Assembly (NCBI RefSeq): GCF_004000765.1
Contig: NZ_BILW01000002.1
Span: 248,001-312,000 of the forward strand
Direction: 5' to 3'
DNA length: 64,000 nt
Origin: Paenibacillus chondroitinus NBRC 15376
GTDB lineage: Bacteria; Bacillota; Bacilli; Paenibacillales; NBRC-103111
Shown: one piece after another, positions 19,238 through 27,698 of the stretch
Position numbering within the stretch: position 1 is the first letter of the stretch
Layout of the letters: every line of letters starts with the position of its first letter
The notes under the pieces: model-generated
What the model was told of the DNA's origin: nothing
The model's database searches: none
What the model saw: the letters and a program-made list of their open reading frames with translations, nothing else
Translations under genes and position numbers: made by a program

Positions 19238-19435
19238 ACGATCACCTCATCGACATTTTTTCATGCGAGAAAAGAAGTTCTGGAGAATGCTTAATACCAG
19301 CTTTTCTAGCATAAAAGACACCGAACTTCCTAAGCAATCTTCAATTCTTGCAATTGGTTAAATAAAAAACGCCGATTCATGATCATAAAAAAAGCCGACT
19401 CAGCAAAAAAAGCCTATTTCGTCGCCTAACGACGC

Positions 19436-19620
19436 TTAACGGACTGAGATGACGCTATTTGCTGTTTTTGCATTAAGATTCGCATCTAACGGACTCCAGA
19501 GTCGCTATTAGTCATAGAAACACCCCAAACAGTGAAAAGTTCCATAAATAACGTCCCCTCAGTCCGTTAGCACCAAATTTCCGCTGAATTTAGCAAAATA
19601 ACGGCTCCTGTGTCCGTAAG
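19436..19620. repeat. Fold-back intergenic array 2 (four 25-bp units, two direct and two inverted)
   Basis: Units at 19436-19460 and 19486-19510 (forward) and 19546-19570 and 19596-19620 (reverse). Forward-sense consensus is close to TAACGGACT, then a variable GAG-containing core, then CGYTATTT. Start-to-start steps are 50, 60 and 50 bp. The array occupies most of the divergent gap between the PL8 lyase gene (start 19237, minus) and the MFS gene (19739, plus). Nothing else is seen in this 500-bp gap apart from the promoter at 19659. Confidence 0.88.
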
Positions 19621-19658
19621 AAGTTCGCGCCTCATTTGCAATTGAGACATTTTTCTTT

Positions 19659-19687
19659 TTGGAATCTTTCGCGCATCATGTTAGAAT
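19659..19687 (+). promoter_or_regulatory. Sigma-A type promoter of the MFS transporter gene
   Basis: TTGGAA (19659-19664), 17 bp spacer, TAGAAT (19682-19687), about 50 bp upstream of the ATG at 19739. Spacing is ideal and each box has two mismatches or fewer to consensus. Confidence 0.6.
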
Positions 19688-19738
19688 GTAGTTTTACAAC
19701 AAACTTAAGTTATTTCAACTAGGAAGGTTACGGTCATA

Positions 19739-20890
19739 ATGAGCTCTTCAAATCTTTTACGTTCATTTAATTTTTTGTACTTTGCCCTGCTTGCCATGTT
19801 CGTTTCTTTTCTCCCTGTTTATCTGGATGCCCAAGGGCTTCCAGCGACCAAAATCGGCCTGATCATCGGTACAGGAGGAATCATTACGATCTTCTCACAG
19901 CCGCTTTGGGGCATGATCAGTGATAAGACCAGAACCATAAAGAAGGTTATGCTGCTTCTATTAGTGTGTTCAAGTCTTGTAGGGTATTTTTTGTATACCT
20001 CCAACAGCTTCATTGTACTGCTGCTGTTTACGATGTTTTTGTACTTTTTCCTTATGCCGCTCGATCCATTAACGGAAAGCTTGAACTTTCAAACAGCGGA
20101 AGCGAACGGAGTCAGTTATGGCTCCATACGGACTTTCGGTGCGATTGGTTATGCCGTCATGTCCTTGGCCGTTGGATACGCGATTCAATATTTGGGCTTG
20201 AACAGCTTAGGCTATCTTTTCGGAGCGATCGGTGTCATCAGTCTTCTTATCTGTTTAACACTCCCAGATGCTCCAGTTACTGGCAAGCCCATCACATTAA
20301 AAAGCTTGCGTAATTTCCTAGGAAATAAAGAGACAATTTGGTTTATGGTGTTAATCTTTATTGTTGCCGTTCCGCAACGGATTAATGATACCTTTTTAGG
20401 CGTATATATACGAAAATTAGGCGGCAGTCCTGAGCTGGTCGGACAAGCATGGTTTTTAGCCGCAGGAAGTGAAATTCTTGTCTTTGCTTTAAGTTTCTGG
20501 TGGCTGCGTAAAGGGAAGGAACTCCAAATCATCGCATTTTCTGCGTTCTTTTACTTCATTCGCTTTCTATTATCCTCTTGGATTACAGAACCTCATGTAC
20601 TTGTTTACTTACAGCTTCTGCAAACCTTCACGTTTCCAATCTTTTATTCCGCGGCGATTCAATATTTATACCGTATTGTACCTGAGGAATGGAGAGCCAC
20701 CGGTCAAACCGTTCTTGCTTTGCTGTTCTTCGGCGTATCCGGTATTGTTGCCTCTTATCTGGGCGGGTGGTTCTATGAAAGCTTTGGGGGTCAATCACTT
20801 TACTTATGGATTTCCGGCATGTCCTTTATCGGACTGCTGTTCAGCCTGGTCCTAAGCGCAATCTACGGAAAAGCCAAGATGGCAGCCTAA
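19739..20890 (+). CDS. MFS transporter
   Basis: 383 residues with about 12 hydrophobic helices. The first part shows GTGGIITIFSQPLWGMISDKTR, the cytoplasmic loop 2-3 motif of the major facilitator superfamily (G-x-x-x-D-[KR]), and YGSIRTFGAIGYAVMSL fits the MFS_1-like (LacY/NupG-like, PPP-type) subfamily. An AGGAAGG lies about 11 nt before the ATG. Substrate unknown. The gene stands alone with its own promoter and is followed closely (48 bp) by the exonuclease gene on the same strand. Confidence 0.88.
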   Translation: MSSSNLLRSFNFLYFALLAMFVSFLPVYLDAQGLPATKIGLIIGTGGIITIFSQPLWGMISDKTRTIKKVMLLLLVCSSLVGYFLYTSNSFIVLLLFTMFLYFFLMPLDPLTESLNFQTAEANGVSYGSIRTFGAIGYAVMSLAVGYAIQYLGLNSLGYLFGAIGVISLLICLTLPDAPVTGKPITLKSLRNFLGNKETIWFMVLIFIVAVPQRINDTFLGVYIRKLGGSPELVGQAWFLAAGSEILVFALSFWWLRKGKELQIIAFSAFFYFIRFLLSSWITEPHVLVYLQLLQTFTFPIFYSAAIQYLYRIVPEEWRATGQTVLALLFFGVSGIVASYLGGWFYESFGGQSLYLWISGMSFIGLLFSLVLSAIYGKAKMAA

Positions 20891-20938
20891 ACATTTTCTG
20901 CTAAAATGATAGGAATAGAAAGAACGGGGGCAAGCAGC

Positions 20939-21718
20939 ATGGACTACATTATTTTGGATATCGAATTTAACGGCCGCAAATTTGCGAGCGATTTACCCAT
21001 GGAGGTCATCGAGATTGGGGCTGTTCGCCTTAATAACTCCCTTCAGCCGGTCGATGAGTTCTCCTCTCTGATCAAGCCGGTTTATTTCTCCAAATTGAAC
21101 GGGTTTATTAAAAAGAAAACCGGCATTCCGCAAGAAGACATTGACGGCGCCGCGGGCTTTCGCAGTGTCATTGCGGATTTCATCAGCTGGCTGAACCGGA
21201 GTGAAACTTTTCTGCTTGTTACATGGGGCGGGGAAGATTTGAAACGCATTGTATTCGATACAAGAATGCACAAATTGGATGATGCATACTGGATGAATGC
21301 CAACTATTTTGACTTATTAAAAGGGTTTATCCGCTATAAAAATGTAACGAATGACGTCAGCGTCGAGGCCGCCTTGCTTGATTTGCAGATCGAGGCGGAA
21401 GGCTCCGCGCACAGAGCGCTGGATGATGCGCGGATGACATCGCTTGTGTTCAAAGCGATCTTTCAGGAGCTTGATTTTGAACGGACGCAGCAATATGTCG
21501 ATGTCTACAGCAATGCAAAGGAACGCCGGCTTCTGAAGACAGCCATCCGCTCCATTACGGCTCAGAAAATCGTGCCTACATGGGAGCTCGTTGTGGAACA
21601 GTATTTTAAAGATAAAATGGCGCTTACCGATCCAAGGAAAATTACCGAGCTGCAAGCCTTGTTTGAAGCCGAAATGGTAAAAGGGCCGCAGGTTGTGAAA
21701 AAGGCGCCTGTGCAGTAA
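20939..21718 (+). CDS. 3'-5' exonuclease of the DEDDh family (KapD-like)
   Basis: About 259 residues. Exo I is LDIEFNG near the N-terminus (Asp, Glu); Exo II is in the TWGGEDLKR region; Exo III is AHRALDDARMT (His and Asp four residues on), which defines the DEDDh type. The family degrades DNA or RNA from the 3' end; B. subtilis KapD, an inhibitor of the KinA sporulation pathway, is a related protein. An upstream in-frame ATG at 20906 exists, but the domain begins at MDYIILDIEF, preceded by a G-rich ribosome binding site, so 20939 is preferred. The C-terminal 60 residues beyond the nuclease fold are unassigned. Confidence 0.87.
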   Translation: MDYIILDIEFNGRKFASDLPMEVIEIGAVRLNNSLQPVDEFSSLIKPVYFSKLNGFIKKKTGIPQEDIDGAAGFRSVIADFISWLNRSETFLLVTWGGEDLKRIVFDTRMHKLDDAYWMNANYFDLLKGFIRYKNVTNDVSVEAALLDLQIEAEGSAHRALDDARMTSLVFKAIFQELDFERTQQYVDVYSNAKERRLLKTAIRSITAQKIVPTWELVVEQYFKDKMALTDPRKITELQALFEAEMVKGPQVVKKAPVQ

Positions 21719-21752
21719 TGCGGGGACGCGAGCTCCCTTCTAACCCCCTTGA

Positions 21753-21927
21753 GGAACTACAGTCCGTTATTCCAGTACTTTCAGCTATTTTCCACGTTCA
21801 AGCGGAACTACAGGGCCTTATTTAACCGCTGATCCCGTTTTCTTTAAGAAAACGGACAAATAGAGGACCACAGGTCCCCTCCGCGCGAAAAAGAGCTGAT
21901 TTCATTGAAATAGCGCCCTGTAGTTCC
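21753..21927. repeat. Fold-back intergenic array 3 (four units, two direct and two inverted)
   Basis: Units near 21753-21772 and 21804-21823 (forward) and 21858-21878 and 21908-21927 (reverse). Forward-sense consensus is GGAACTACAGGGCGYTATTT, with unit 3 the most diverged. Steps are 51, 54 and 50 bp. The spacer after unit 1 (TCAGCTATTTT) matches the reverse complement of the spacer between units 3 and 4, so the array can fold back along its whole length. It lies between convergent genes. Confidence 0.85.
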
Positions 21928-21961
21928 CTTTGCCAAAGAGGAACCGGTCAAGCGAAGGCAC

Positions 21962-22013
21962 CAAAAAAAGCCAATCCACTCGACATGTCTCACATGTCAT
22001 GGATTGGCTTTTC
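21962..22013. terminator. Bidirectional terminator between convergent genes
   Basis: AAAAGCCAATCCA pairs with TGGATTGGCTTTT, with an inner ACATGTC/GACATGT-type repeat in the loop. Runs of A on the left and T on the right allow termination of both the exonuclease transcript (plus) and the IDEAL-protein transcript (minus). Confidence 0.85.
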
Positions 22014-22014
22014 A

Positions 22015-22392
22015 TTATAGCTGATCAACACCTAAGCGGTTTTTGAAAGTTAGGGACGGAAGCTGATCGCGCTCGCTGCGCTTGGATTCATTTTGTTGAA
22101 TCGCCAGCAGTTTGCCCGTCAATTCTAGGAACCACATTTCGTCTCTCACCGCGAGGGAGACATCGATCAAGCTTCTCACTTGCTCTTCTATATCCAAAGA
22201 ACTTGGCGGCAATTTTTTAACGTCTTGGTTGCTGACTTCCATGACTTTCCCAATCGTTGATTCACGGTCGGATGCAATCACGTAAATGCGAGTCAAACCT
22301 CCAAGCACATCCATGGATTCTACATACCCATGCAACATTTCATCTTGATTCGTAGTGGCTGTAACCCAATCACTGATTTGATAGTTCATCAT
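22015..22392 (-). CDS. IDEAL domain-containing protein
   Basis: 125 residues. The N-terminal 60 residues form a small beta-rich region (GYVESMDVLGGLTRIYVIAS). Around residues 86-112 the sequence LIDVSLAVRDEMWFLELTGKLL matches the IDEAL domain (hIDxAL, D, W/F, F-x-x-L-x-x-x-L), a short helical motif known from small Firmicutes proteins such as those that interact with ClpC or with PBP regulators. Starts with two ATGs after AAAGGCGG. Precise role unknown. Confidence 0.75.
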   Translation of the reverse strand: MMNYQISDWVTATTNQDEMLHGYVESMDVLGGLTRIYVIASDRESTIGKVMEVSNQDVKKLPPSSLDIEEQVRSLIDVSLAVRDEMWFLELTGKLLAIQQNESKRSERDQLPSLTFKNRLGVDQL

Positions 22393-22491
22393 CCAGCACC
22401 GCCTTTAGCGTTATTTTTATCACTCACTAGCTATACTGTAATTATAAATGTTACAGTATCTTTTGTCAATGTGGCTCATGCTGAATGAACA

Positions 22492-22986
22492 TTATCTATT
22501 TTGTAGGTCATTGACAGTCACAAAGGTGTAGCCCGCTTTCGTCAAAGCATCCAGAATGCCTTCTATCGCAAGAAGCTCCGTTTTATCGTACTTAGGATGC
22601 AGCAAAATGATAGAGCCTGGCTTCAAATGCTGAACGACTTCATTTACCTTGTCGGAAGGAGTACGAAAATTCGTGTCCTGCTCCAAATTCCACATAATCG
22701 TTTGAATCTGCTGCTTATGTAAATAATAAGGTAAACCAATCAACTTTTTTTCCATTTGGCGGCCGAAAATCACTTTTACCTTCATAACCCGTCTCGCGGA
22801 TCAGTTGATTCGTTTTTTCAATTTCTTCGCGGATAAGCCGGCTTCTCTATTTTTCTCAAGCTCGCTTCCTATTAGAAAAACAGTAGCCTTTGCTTGATAT
22901 TTACCCAATAGGGCAACAATTGAAGCTGTTTGTTCCGACGGTCCATCCTCAAACGTTAACGCTACAACTTTTTCATTCGTCTGCAC
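22492..22986 (-). pseudogene. Decayed polysaccharide deacetylase (NodB domain) with internal deletion and frameshift
   Basis: The upstream part (from 22986, GTG) reads VVALTFEDGPSEQTASIVALL and KATVFLIGSELEKN, the start of a NodB domain. It leaves frame at about 22820. Downstream, in the next frame, EEIEKTNQLIRETGYEG and DFRPPNGKKL are followed by PYYLHKQQIQTIMWNLEQDT, and the C-terminus has PGSIILLHPKYDKT. The 25-30 residues that normally lie between, carrying the H-x3-H metal motif, are missing, the frame is shifted, and the catalytic TFDDG is TFEDG. The N-terminal membrane anchor is also absent, with a stop upstream. It would have removed acetyl groups from peptidoglycan or another glycan and is now very probably non-functional. 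Confidence 0.8.
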
Positions 22987-23080
22987 ATAAATAGGTCTAT
23001 TCCAATTATGACTATTCTTTTTCTCATTTATTCACCTTACCTTCCCTATTTCAAAAAAACATTTTAAACAAGAAACAAAA

Positions 23081-23109
23081 TTTACAATATTAGCTGCACT
23101 ATTTATACT
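23081..23109 (+). promoter_or_regulatory. Sigma-A promoter of the SWIM/SNF2 operon
   Basis: TTTACA (23081-23086), 17 bp spacer, TATACT (23104-23109), 45 bp before the ATG at 23154. Both boxes have one mismatch to consensus. Confidence 0.75.
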
Positions 23110-23153
23110 AAGAAGGTTATTAGATACTCTATTCATTAGCAAGGAGCCTTCCT

Positions 23154-24722
23154 ATGAGCACTTCTACTGTTTTAAATGATGAAGAGTGGTTGAAGCTGCT
23201 CGAATATGTGGCTGAAACCTATACGGACGTAACCCTTTCCAGAGGGTTTACCTATTTTAAGCAAGGACAAGTTATTTCCCTTAGCATCTCTGACACTCGT
23301 TTGGTACAAGCCAAAGTCGATGGATCTGAAGCCTATCGGGTTTCGCTTAATCTAAATAAGTTGAAAGAAAGCAGCTGTACATGCCCCGTTCATGGCGCTT
23401 GCAAGCACCAAGCTGCTGTCATGATGGAACTGGCGGACCGTCTCGGATACCCGGCGACCCAGATTATGAATGCAAAAATGCAGCTCAAACGCGCGGCTTC
23501 TCAAGCTACATCGGAATCCGCCATGATGAAATTGCCTGCAATGTCTGTTAGCGAATGGCAGCAGTTTTTGGACCAATACACCCTCTCCATAAAACCGACC
23601 TACGATCAAGGCATTTACGCTCAGCAGTTGCGCAGCCATTTAAGCGCCTTAATGAACGTTGCCATTCCTTTTTCTGAACAGGATCGGGGCTTTTTCGAGC
23701 TGCATCAAGCGTTATTCCTGCTAAGAAAAGTAAAAGGGCAAAGCACACAAGGCGGGACGAGCTTCTTTACGTCATCTGCAGCCTACAAGATTTACGATGA
23801 GATTATGGACTGGTTAAAAGAGAAGGGTAGCCGATTAGCTCTTTCCGAGTCCAGCGAGCGCCTTGAGACAACATTCGCTTATATCAGAACGCAGATGGCC
23901 GCTCAGAAAGGGCACAGTTATCAAGATTTTGGCGTCTACTGCGCGCTTTGGGACGAATGGATGGCTTCAGGAATCACAGCGGCTTTATCCTACGCCCCGA
24001 AGGAAATTGAAGCTCTTAAGACATCGATTGCAGATGACTCTGCCGCTACGCCATCGGTTTCAGCCGCGAAAGCCTACCTGCACCTGCTGATGTCACAACC
24101 GAAGATCGCTTGGGCAGCACTCGCAGAGGGGCCAACCTTCAAAGACACACCTGCCTACCTTTTCGTTACGTTCTTCGACCATCTGCAGCATAACGCAAAC
24201 TGGAAGGAGCTTGTAGACTGGCTGACCGAAACGGCCGTCTTCTTCAACAATCCGCGAACACGTGAACTCGATACCTACGCGAATTATTGGCAAAAAGCGG
24301 TCGCTCATTTTCCTGAAGCCGAGGAGCTGATGTGGCAAGCATTTGAGAGTCTTCTGCCGCGTTCTTACTTTCTCATTGAAAATGTCCTTTACGAGCAAGG
24401 CAAATGGAAGGCTTGGCTTGAAATGCAGATCCTTCAAGGCCATGACCCGCTTTTTCACCGGGTCAGCGTGCTTCAGCCAATCGAAAAAGAAGCGCCACAG
24501 CTGCTATTACCCTATTATCATCAAGCCGTGAACCATTACGTTGCTTTAAAAAACCGCCACGACTATAAAGCTGCTGTTAGACTTTTGAAAAGACTCGAAA
24601 AAGTGTACAAGAAAATGAAGCAGCCCGTTCGTTGGGAAGCATTTTTTGCCGGTTTCGTTGAACGACACAGCCGATTGAGGGCGCTGCAAGAGGAACTTAG
24701 GAAAGGAAAGCTGCTCGGATGA
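23154..24722 (+). CDS. SWIM zinc-finger protein
   Basis: 522 residues. The SWIM zinc finger is visible near residues 78-90 as SCTCPVHGACKHQAAVMMEL (C-x-C-x(n)-C-x-H). The remaining 420 residues are alpha-helical, without a domain I recognise. SWIM fingers bind DNA or protein partners, and in Firmicutes this architecture is typically encoded next to a SNF2 helicase, as here: the stop overlaps the helicase start by 4 bp (ATGA). It is therefore probably a partner of the helicase in DNA repair or chromatin-like remodelling. An AAGGAG precedes the ATG. Confidence 0.9.
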   Translation: MSTSTVLNDEEWLKLLEYVAETYTDVTLSRGFTYFKQGQVISLSISDTRLVQAKVDGSEAYRVSLNLNKLKESSCTCPVHGACKHQAAVMMELADRLGYPATQIMNAKMQLKRAASQATSESAMMKLPAMSVSEWQQFLDQYTLSIKPTYDQGIYAQQLRSHLSALMNVAIPFSEQDRGFFELHQALFLLRKVKGQSTQGGTSFFTSSAAYKIYDEIMDWLKEKGSRLALSESSERLETTFAYIRTQMAAQKGHSYQDFGVYCALWDEWMASGITAALSYAPKEIEALKTSIADDSAATPSVSAAKAYLHLLMSQPKIAWAALAEGPTFKDTPAYLFVTFFDHLQHNANWKELVDWLTETAVFFNNPRTRELDTYANYWQKAVAHFPEAEELMWQAFESLLPRSYFLIENVLYEQGKWKAWLEMQILQGHDPLFHRVSVLQPIEKEAPQLLLPYYHQAVNHYVALKNRHDYKAAVRLLKRLEKVYKKMKQPVRWEAFFAGFVERHSRLRALQEELRKGKLLG

Positions 24723-27631
24723 ACGCAATATTGCACAATTTACAAGTGAGCATGACCTTAACAGAAAGCGGCGACGCTTTATTCTGGGGATTTCTGGACG
24801 ACCGCGATGTGCCTGGCGAGAAGCTGCGAAATCTCATGTTCGCTTGGCACGAATCCTCCTATTACGGCACTGTGTTGGACCTGCAGCAGGCTGGTGACAT
24901 CTCTGTCGTCGTGCTCCCTGCGGATATGGTGCTTCCCTACTTCACGGAACCAGATTTCATGGAAATCCTGCACTTTGAGGATGGCAATGAAGGCATGAAG
25001 GCCATGCGTGAGCTAGCACCGCTCCTGTACCAAGAAGCACAAGCTGGCCGTTATGTACCAAGCTTGCACGATTTCCGCAAAGGGACTCTAGGGTGGACTT
25101 GGGATGCCGAATCCGATGCGCTGAAATCGTTTAATTGGGCAGCAGCTCAAAACCTCGATGCCCTTGGTCAAGGTCTGGCCGGGCTGCGCGCAGCGTTCTC
25201 CGCCGTTGTCACCGCGGAGCACTATGCAAGCGAAGCGGCGATCTCCGATCTTCGCCGCGACTACCCCGCGTTGTTCCAACGCTCAGCTTCGCCAGTCACC
25301 TTGACGGAGGAAGAATGGCTAGCCTCCTTAGGATGGCGCCCTGACACGGCGCCGTTCCGCCCTGCGCTGCAGCTGCTGGAACCTGACGAAGAGGACGACA
25401 CGTGGCGCCTCCGTCTTGTCCTGCAGGACAAGCAGGATCGATCCGTGCTCGCGCCGATTCGTCTTGCTGCGGACGGAACCGCAGCTGGAACCTGGGACAG
25501 CAGCTGGAGTCCCTATGTGCTGGAGCGGTCGCCCGGCTGGGCAGCAAGCCTGGCCGAAAGCCTGCCCAGCGGGAGCAGCGGCTTGGCGCTCTTGTCCAGG
25601 CCGCTAAGCGATGAATCGGCCTGGACGTTTCTAACGACAGACAGCCGGCATCTGCTGGACGGCGGTTGGAATGTGATGCTTCCCGGCTGGTGGGAAGCTG
25701 CCTCCAAGCGAAAGCCGCGGCTGCGCGCGAAGGTATCCTCCGAAGCTGGCGGCAAAGGGCAGTCGCTCTTCGGGCTGAACGCCTTGGTCGACTTCGACTG
25801 GCGGATTGCCATTGGCGAAGCGGATCTAAGCGAAGCGGAATTCGCTGCGCTGCTTTCGCGTAATGAGCGCCTCATCCGCTTCCGCGGCCAGTGGGTCTAC
25901 CTGGACCCGGCGCTGCTGGAGCAAATTCGCAGGCTGATGGCCAGCGTTGACCCGCAAGAAGGTCTATCCTTGCTGGATATTTTCCAGCTTCACCTGCTGA
26001 ATGAAGCAGAGAAAGAGAATGCGCCTAAGGGAAGTTCATCGCCTGAGGATGACGCTGAGAACGAAGAACGCATCAAACTGGAAGTTGAGCTAAACGCGCA
26101 TCTGATGGGCCTTTTGCGTCAGCTTGCACAGCCGTCGGAACTGCAGGAGATTCCTGTTCCAGCAGGCTTGCATGCTGAACTGCGCAGCTATCAACATGAA
26201 GGTTTTACGTGGTTAACGTATTTAAGAAAATTCGGCCTTGGCGCTTGCCTTGCCGATGATATGGGGCTTGGAAAGACCATTCAATTCATCACCTATTTGC
26301 TCCATCACCAGCCAGAGTCCGAGCAGCCTGCTCTGCTGATTTGCCCCACCTCTGTACTCGGCAATTGGCAGAAGGAACTCGTCCGTTTTGCCCCGGATCT
26401 CAAGGTGTTGCTTTATTACGGCAAAGGCCGTCTAAGCGGCGAAGCGCTTGCTGAAGCTTTGAAGGACACCGATATCGTGCTGACGTCTTACACCACTGCT
26501 CTTATGGAGCAAGAAACGCTGCAGGAGACAGTTTGGAGCTCTCTATGTCTGGACGAAGCGCAAAATATTAAGAATGCCCAAAACAAGCAGTCCTCCGCTG
26601 TGCGTTCACTGAAAGCCAAACATCGGATCGCCCTGACAGGCACACCAATCGAAAACCGGTTATCCGAGCTGTGGTCGATCTATGACTTTCTGAATCCCGG
26701 CTATTTGGGAAATCAGCGCGGCTTTCAGCATCGTTTCGCGAATCCGATCGAGAAGCACCAGGACGAGGAGCGGACGATACAGCTCCAGAAGCTCGTGAAA
26801 CCTTTTATGCTCCGGCGGAAAAAGAAAGATCCCGCCATCCAGCTCGATTTGCCGGATAAGCAGGAGATGAAGGTCTACTTGAACTTGACTGCTGAGCAGG
26901 GCGCGCTATATGAACAAGCGGTCAAAAACCTCATGGAGCGCATGCAAAAGCTTGAAGGTATGGAGCGCAAGGGCGCTATCCTCTCTGCGTTAACGCAGCT
27001 GAAGCAGCTTTGCGATCACCCGGTTCTGCTGACCAAGGAAGCTCCCCTCTCCGAGGAGAGCCTGCTGAACGAAGACAGCCGCGAAGGCTTCATCCTGCGT
27101 TCAGCCAAGCTGGAAAGGCTTGTTGCGATGGTTGGCGAGCTGAGGGATGAAGGCGATTCCTGCCTGATCTTCACGCAGTATGTCAGCATGGGCAAGCTGC
27201 TGGCCGATATTTTGCAGGCACAACGGGACGAACCCGTGTTGTACTTGAACGGCAGCACGCCGAAGCAGGAACGCGATAAGATGATTGACAAGTTCCAAGC
27301 TGCGGATGGACCTGGCATCTTTATTCTGTCGCTCAAAGCCGGCGGCGTCGGTCTCAACTTGACCGCTGCCAACCACGTGTTCCACTTTGACCGCTGGTGG
27401 AATCCAGCCGTCGAAAACCAAGCGACAGACCGCGCGTATCGGATGGGTCAGAAACGGAATGTACAAGTGCATAAGTTTATTTCTTTGGGCACGCTTGAGG
27501 AAAAAATCGACGAAATGCTCGAAAGTAAAATGAGTTTGAGCGAAAATGTGATTTCCACCTCCGAAGCCTGGATTACCGAGCTCTCCAATGAAGAGCTGCA
27601 TGATTTATTTGCCCTGCGAAAAGATTGGTAA
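24719..27631 (+). CDS. SNF2-family DEAD/DEAH-box helicase
   Basis: 970 residues. The N-terminal half holds an SNF2_N-associated region of the bacterial type. The ATPase core starts with YQHEGFTWLTYLRKFGLGA, then LADDMGLGKTIQ (Walker A, about 515-526), LLICPTSVLGNWQKEL (Ia), SLCLDEAQNIKN (DEAQ box), LTGTPIENRLSELWS (III), and the C-terminal lobe with LSLKAGGVGLNLTAA (V) and ATDRAYRMGQKRNVQVHKF (VI). A double-stranded DNA translocase. It is translationally coupled to the SWIM protein gene by a 4 bp overlap. Base composition is somewhat higher in G+C than neighbours around 25100-25900, still in frame and uninterrupted. Confidence 0.94.
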   Translation: MNAILHNLQVSMTLTESGDALFWGFLDDRDVPGEKLRNLMFAWHESSYYGTVLDLQQAGDISVVVLPADMVLPYFTEPDFMEILHFEDGNEGMKAMRELAPLLYQEAQAGRYVPSLHDFRKGTLGWTWDAESDALKSFNWAAAQNLDALGQGLAGLRAAFSAVVTAEHYASEAAISDLRRDYPALFQRSASPVTLTEEEWLASLGWRPDTAPFRPALQLLEPDEEDDTWRLRLVLQDKQDRSVLAPIRLAADGTAAGTWDSSWSPYVLERSPGWAASLAESLPSGSSGLALLSRPLSDESAWTFLTTDSRHLLDGGWNVMLPGWWEAASKRKPRLRAKVSSEAGGKGQSLFGLNALVDFDWRIAIGEADLSEAEFAALLSRNERLIRFRGQWVYLDPALLEQIRRLMASVDPQEGLSLLDIFQLHLLNEAEKENAPKGSSSPEDDAENEERIKLEVELNAHLMGLLRQLAQPSELQEIPVPAGLHAELRSYQHEGFTWLTYLRKFGLGACLADDMGLGKTIQFITYLLHHQPESEQPALLICPTSVLGNWQKELVRFAPDLKVLLYYGKGRLSGEALAEALKDTDIVLTSYTTALMEQETLQETVWSSLCLDEAQNIKNAQNKQSSAVRSLKAKHRIALTGTPIENRLSELWSIYDFLNPGYLGNQRGFQHRFANPIEKHQDEERTIQLQKLVKPFMLRRKKKDPAIQLDLPDKQEMKVYLNLTAEQGALYEQAVKNLMERMQKLEGMERKGAILSALTQLKQLCDHPVLLTKEAPLSEESLLNEDSREGFILRSAKLERLVAMVGELRDEGDSCLIFTQYVSMGKLLADILQAQRDEPVLYLNGSTPKQERDKMIDKFQAADGPGIFILSLKAGGVGLNLTAANHVFHFDRWWNPAVENQATDRAYRMGQKRNVQVHKFISLGTLEEKIDEMLESKMSLSENVISTSEAWITELSNEELHDLFALRKDW

Positions 27632-27698
27632 GGCTTACCTACGAGCACGTTTTGTGATAAGATATCGAACGAGAAGAAACAGAAAGGGTGTTACTACC

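Noticed and set aside
27632-27698. PyrR-type attenuator or purine riboswitch before the uracil permease gene
   Set aside because: Only 67 bp are available and no conserved PyrR-binding loop or riboswitch core is visible.
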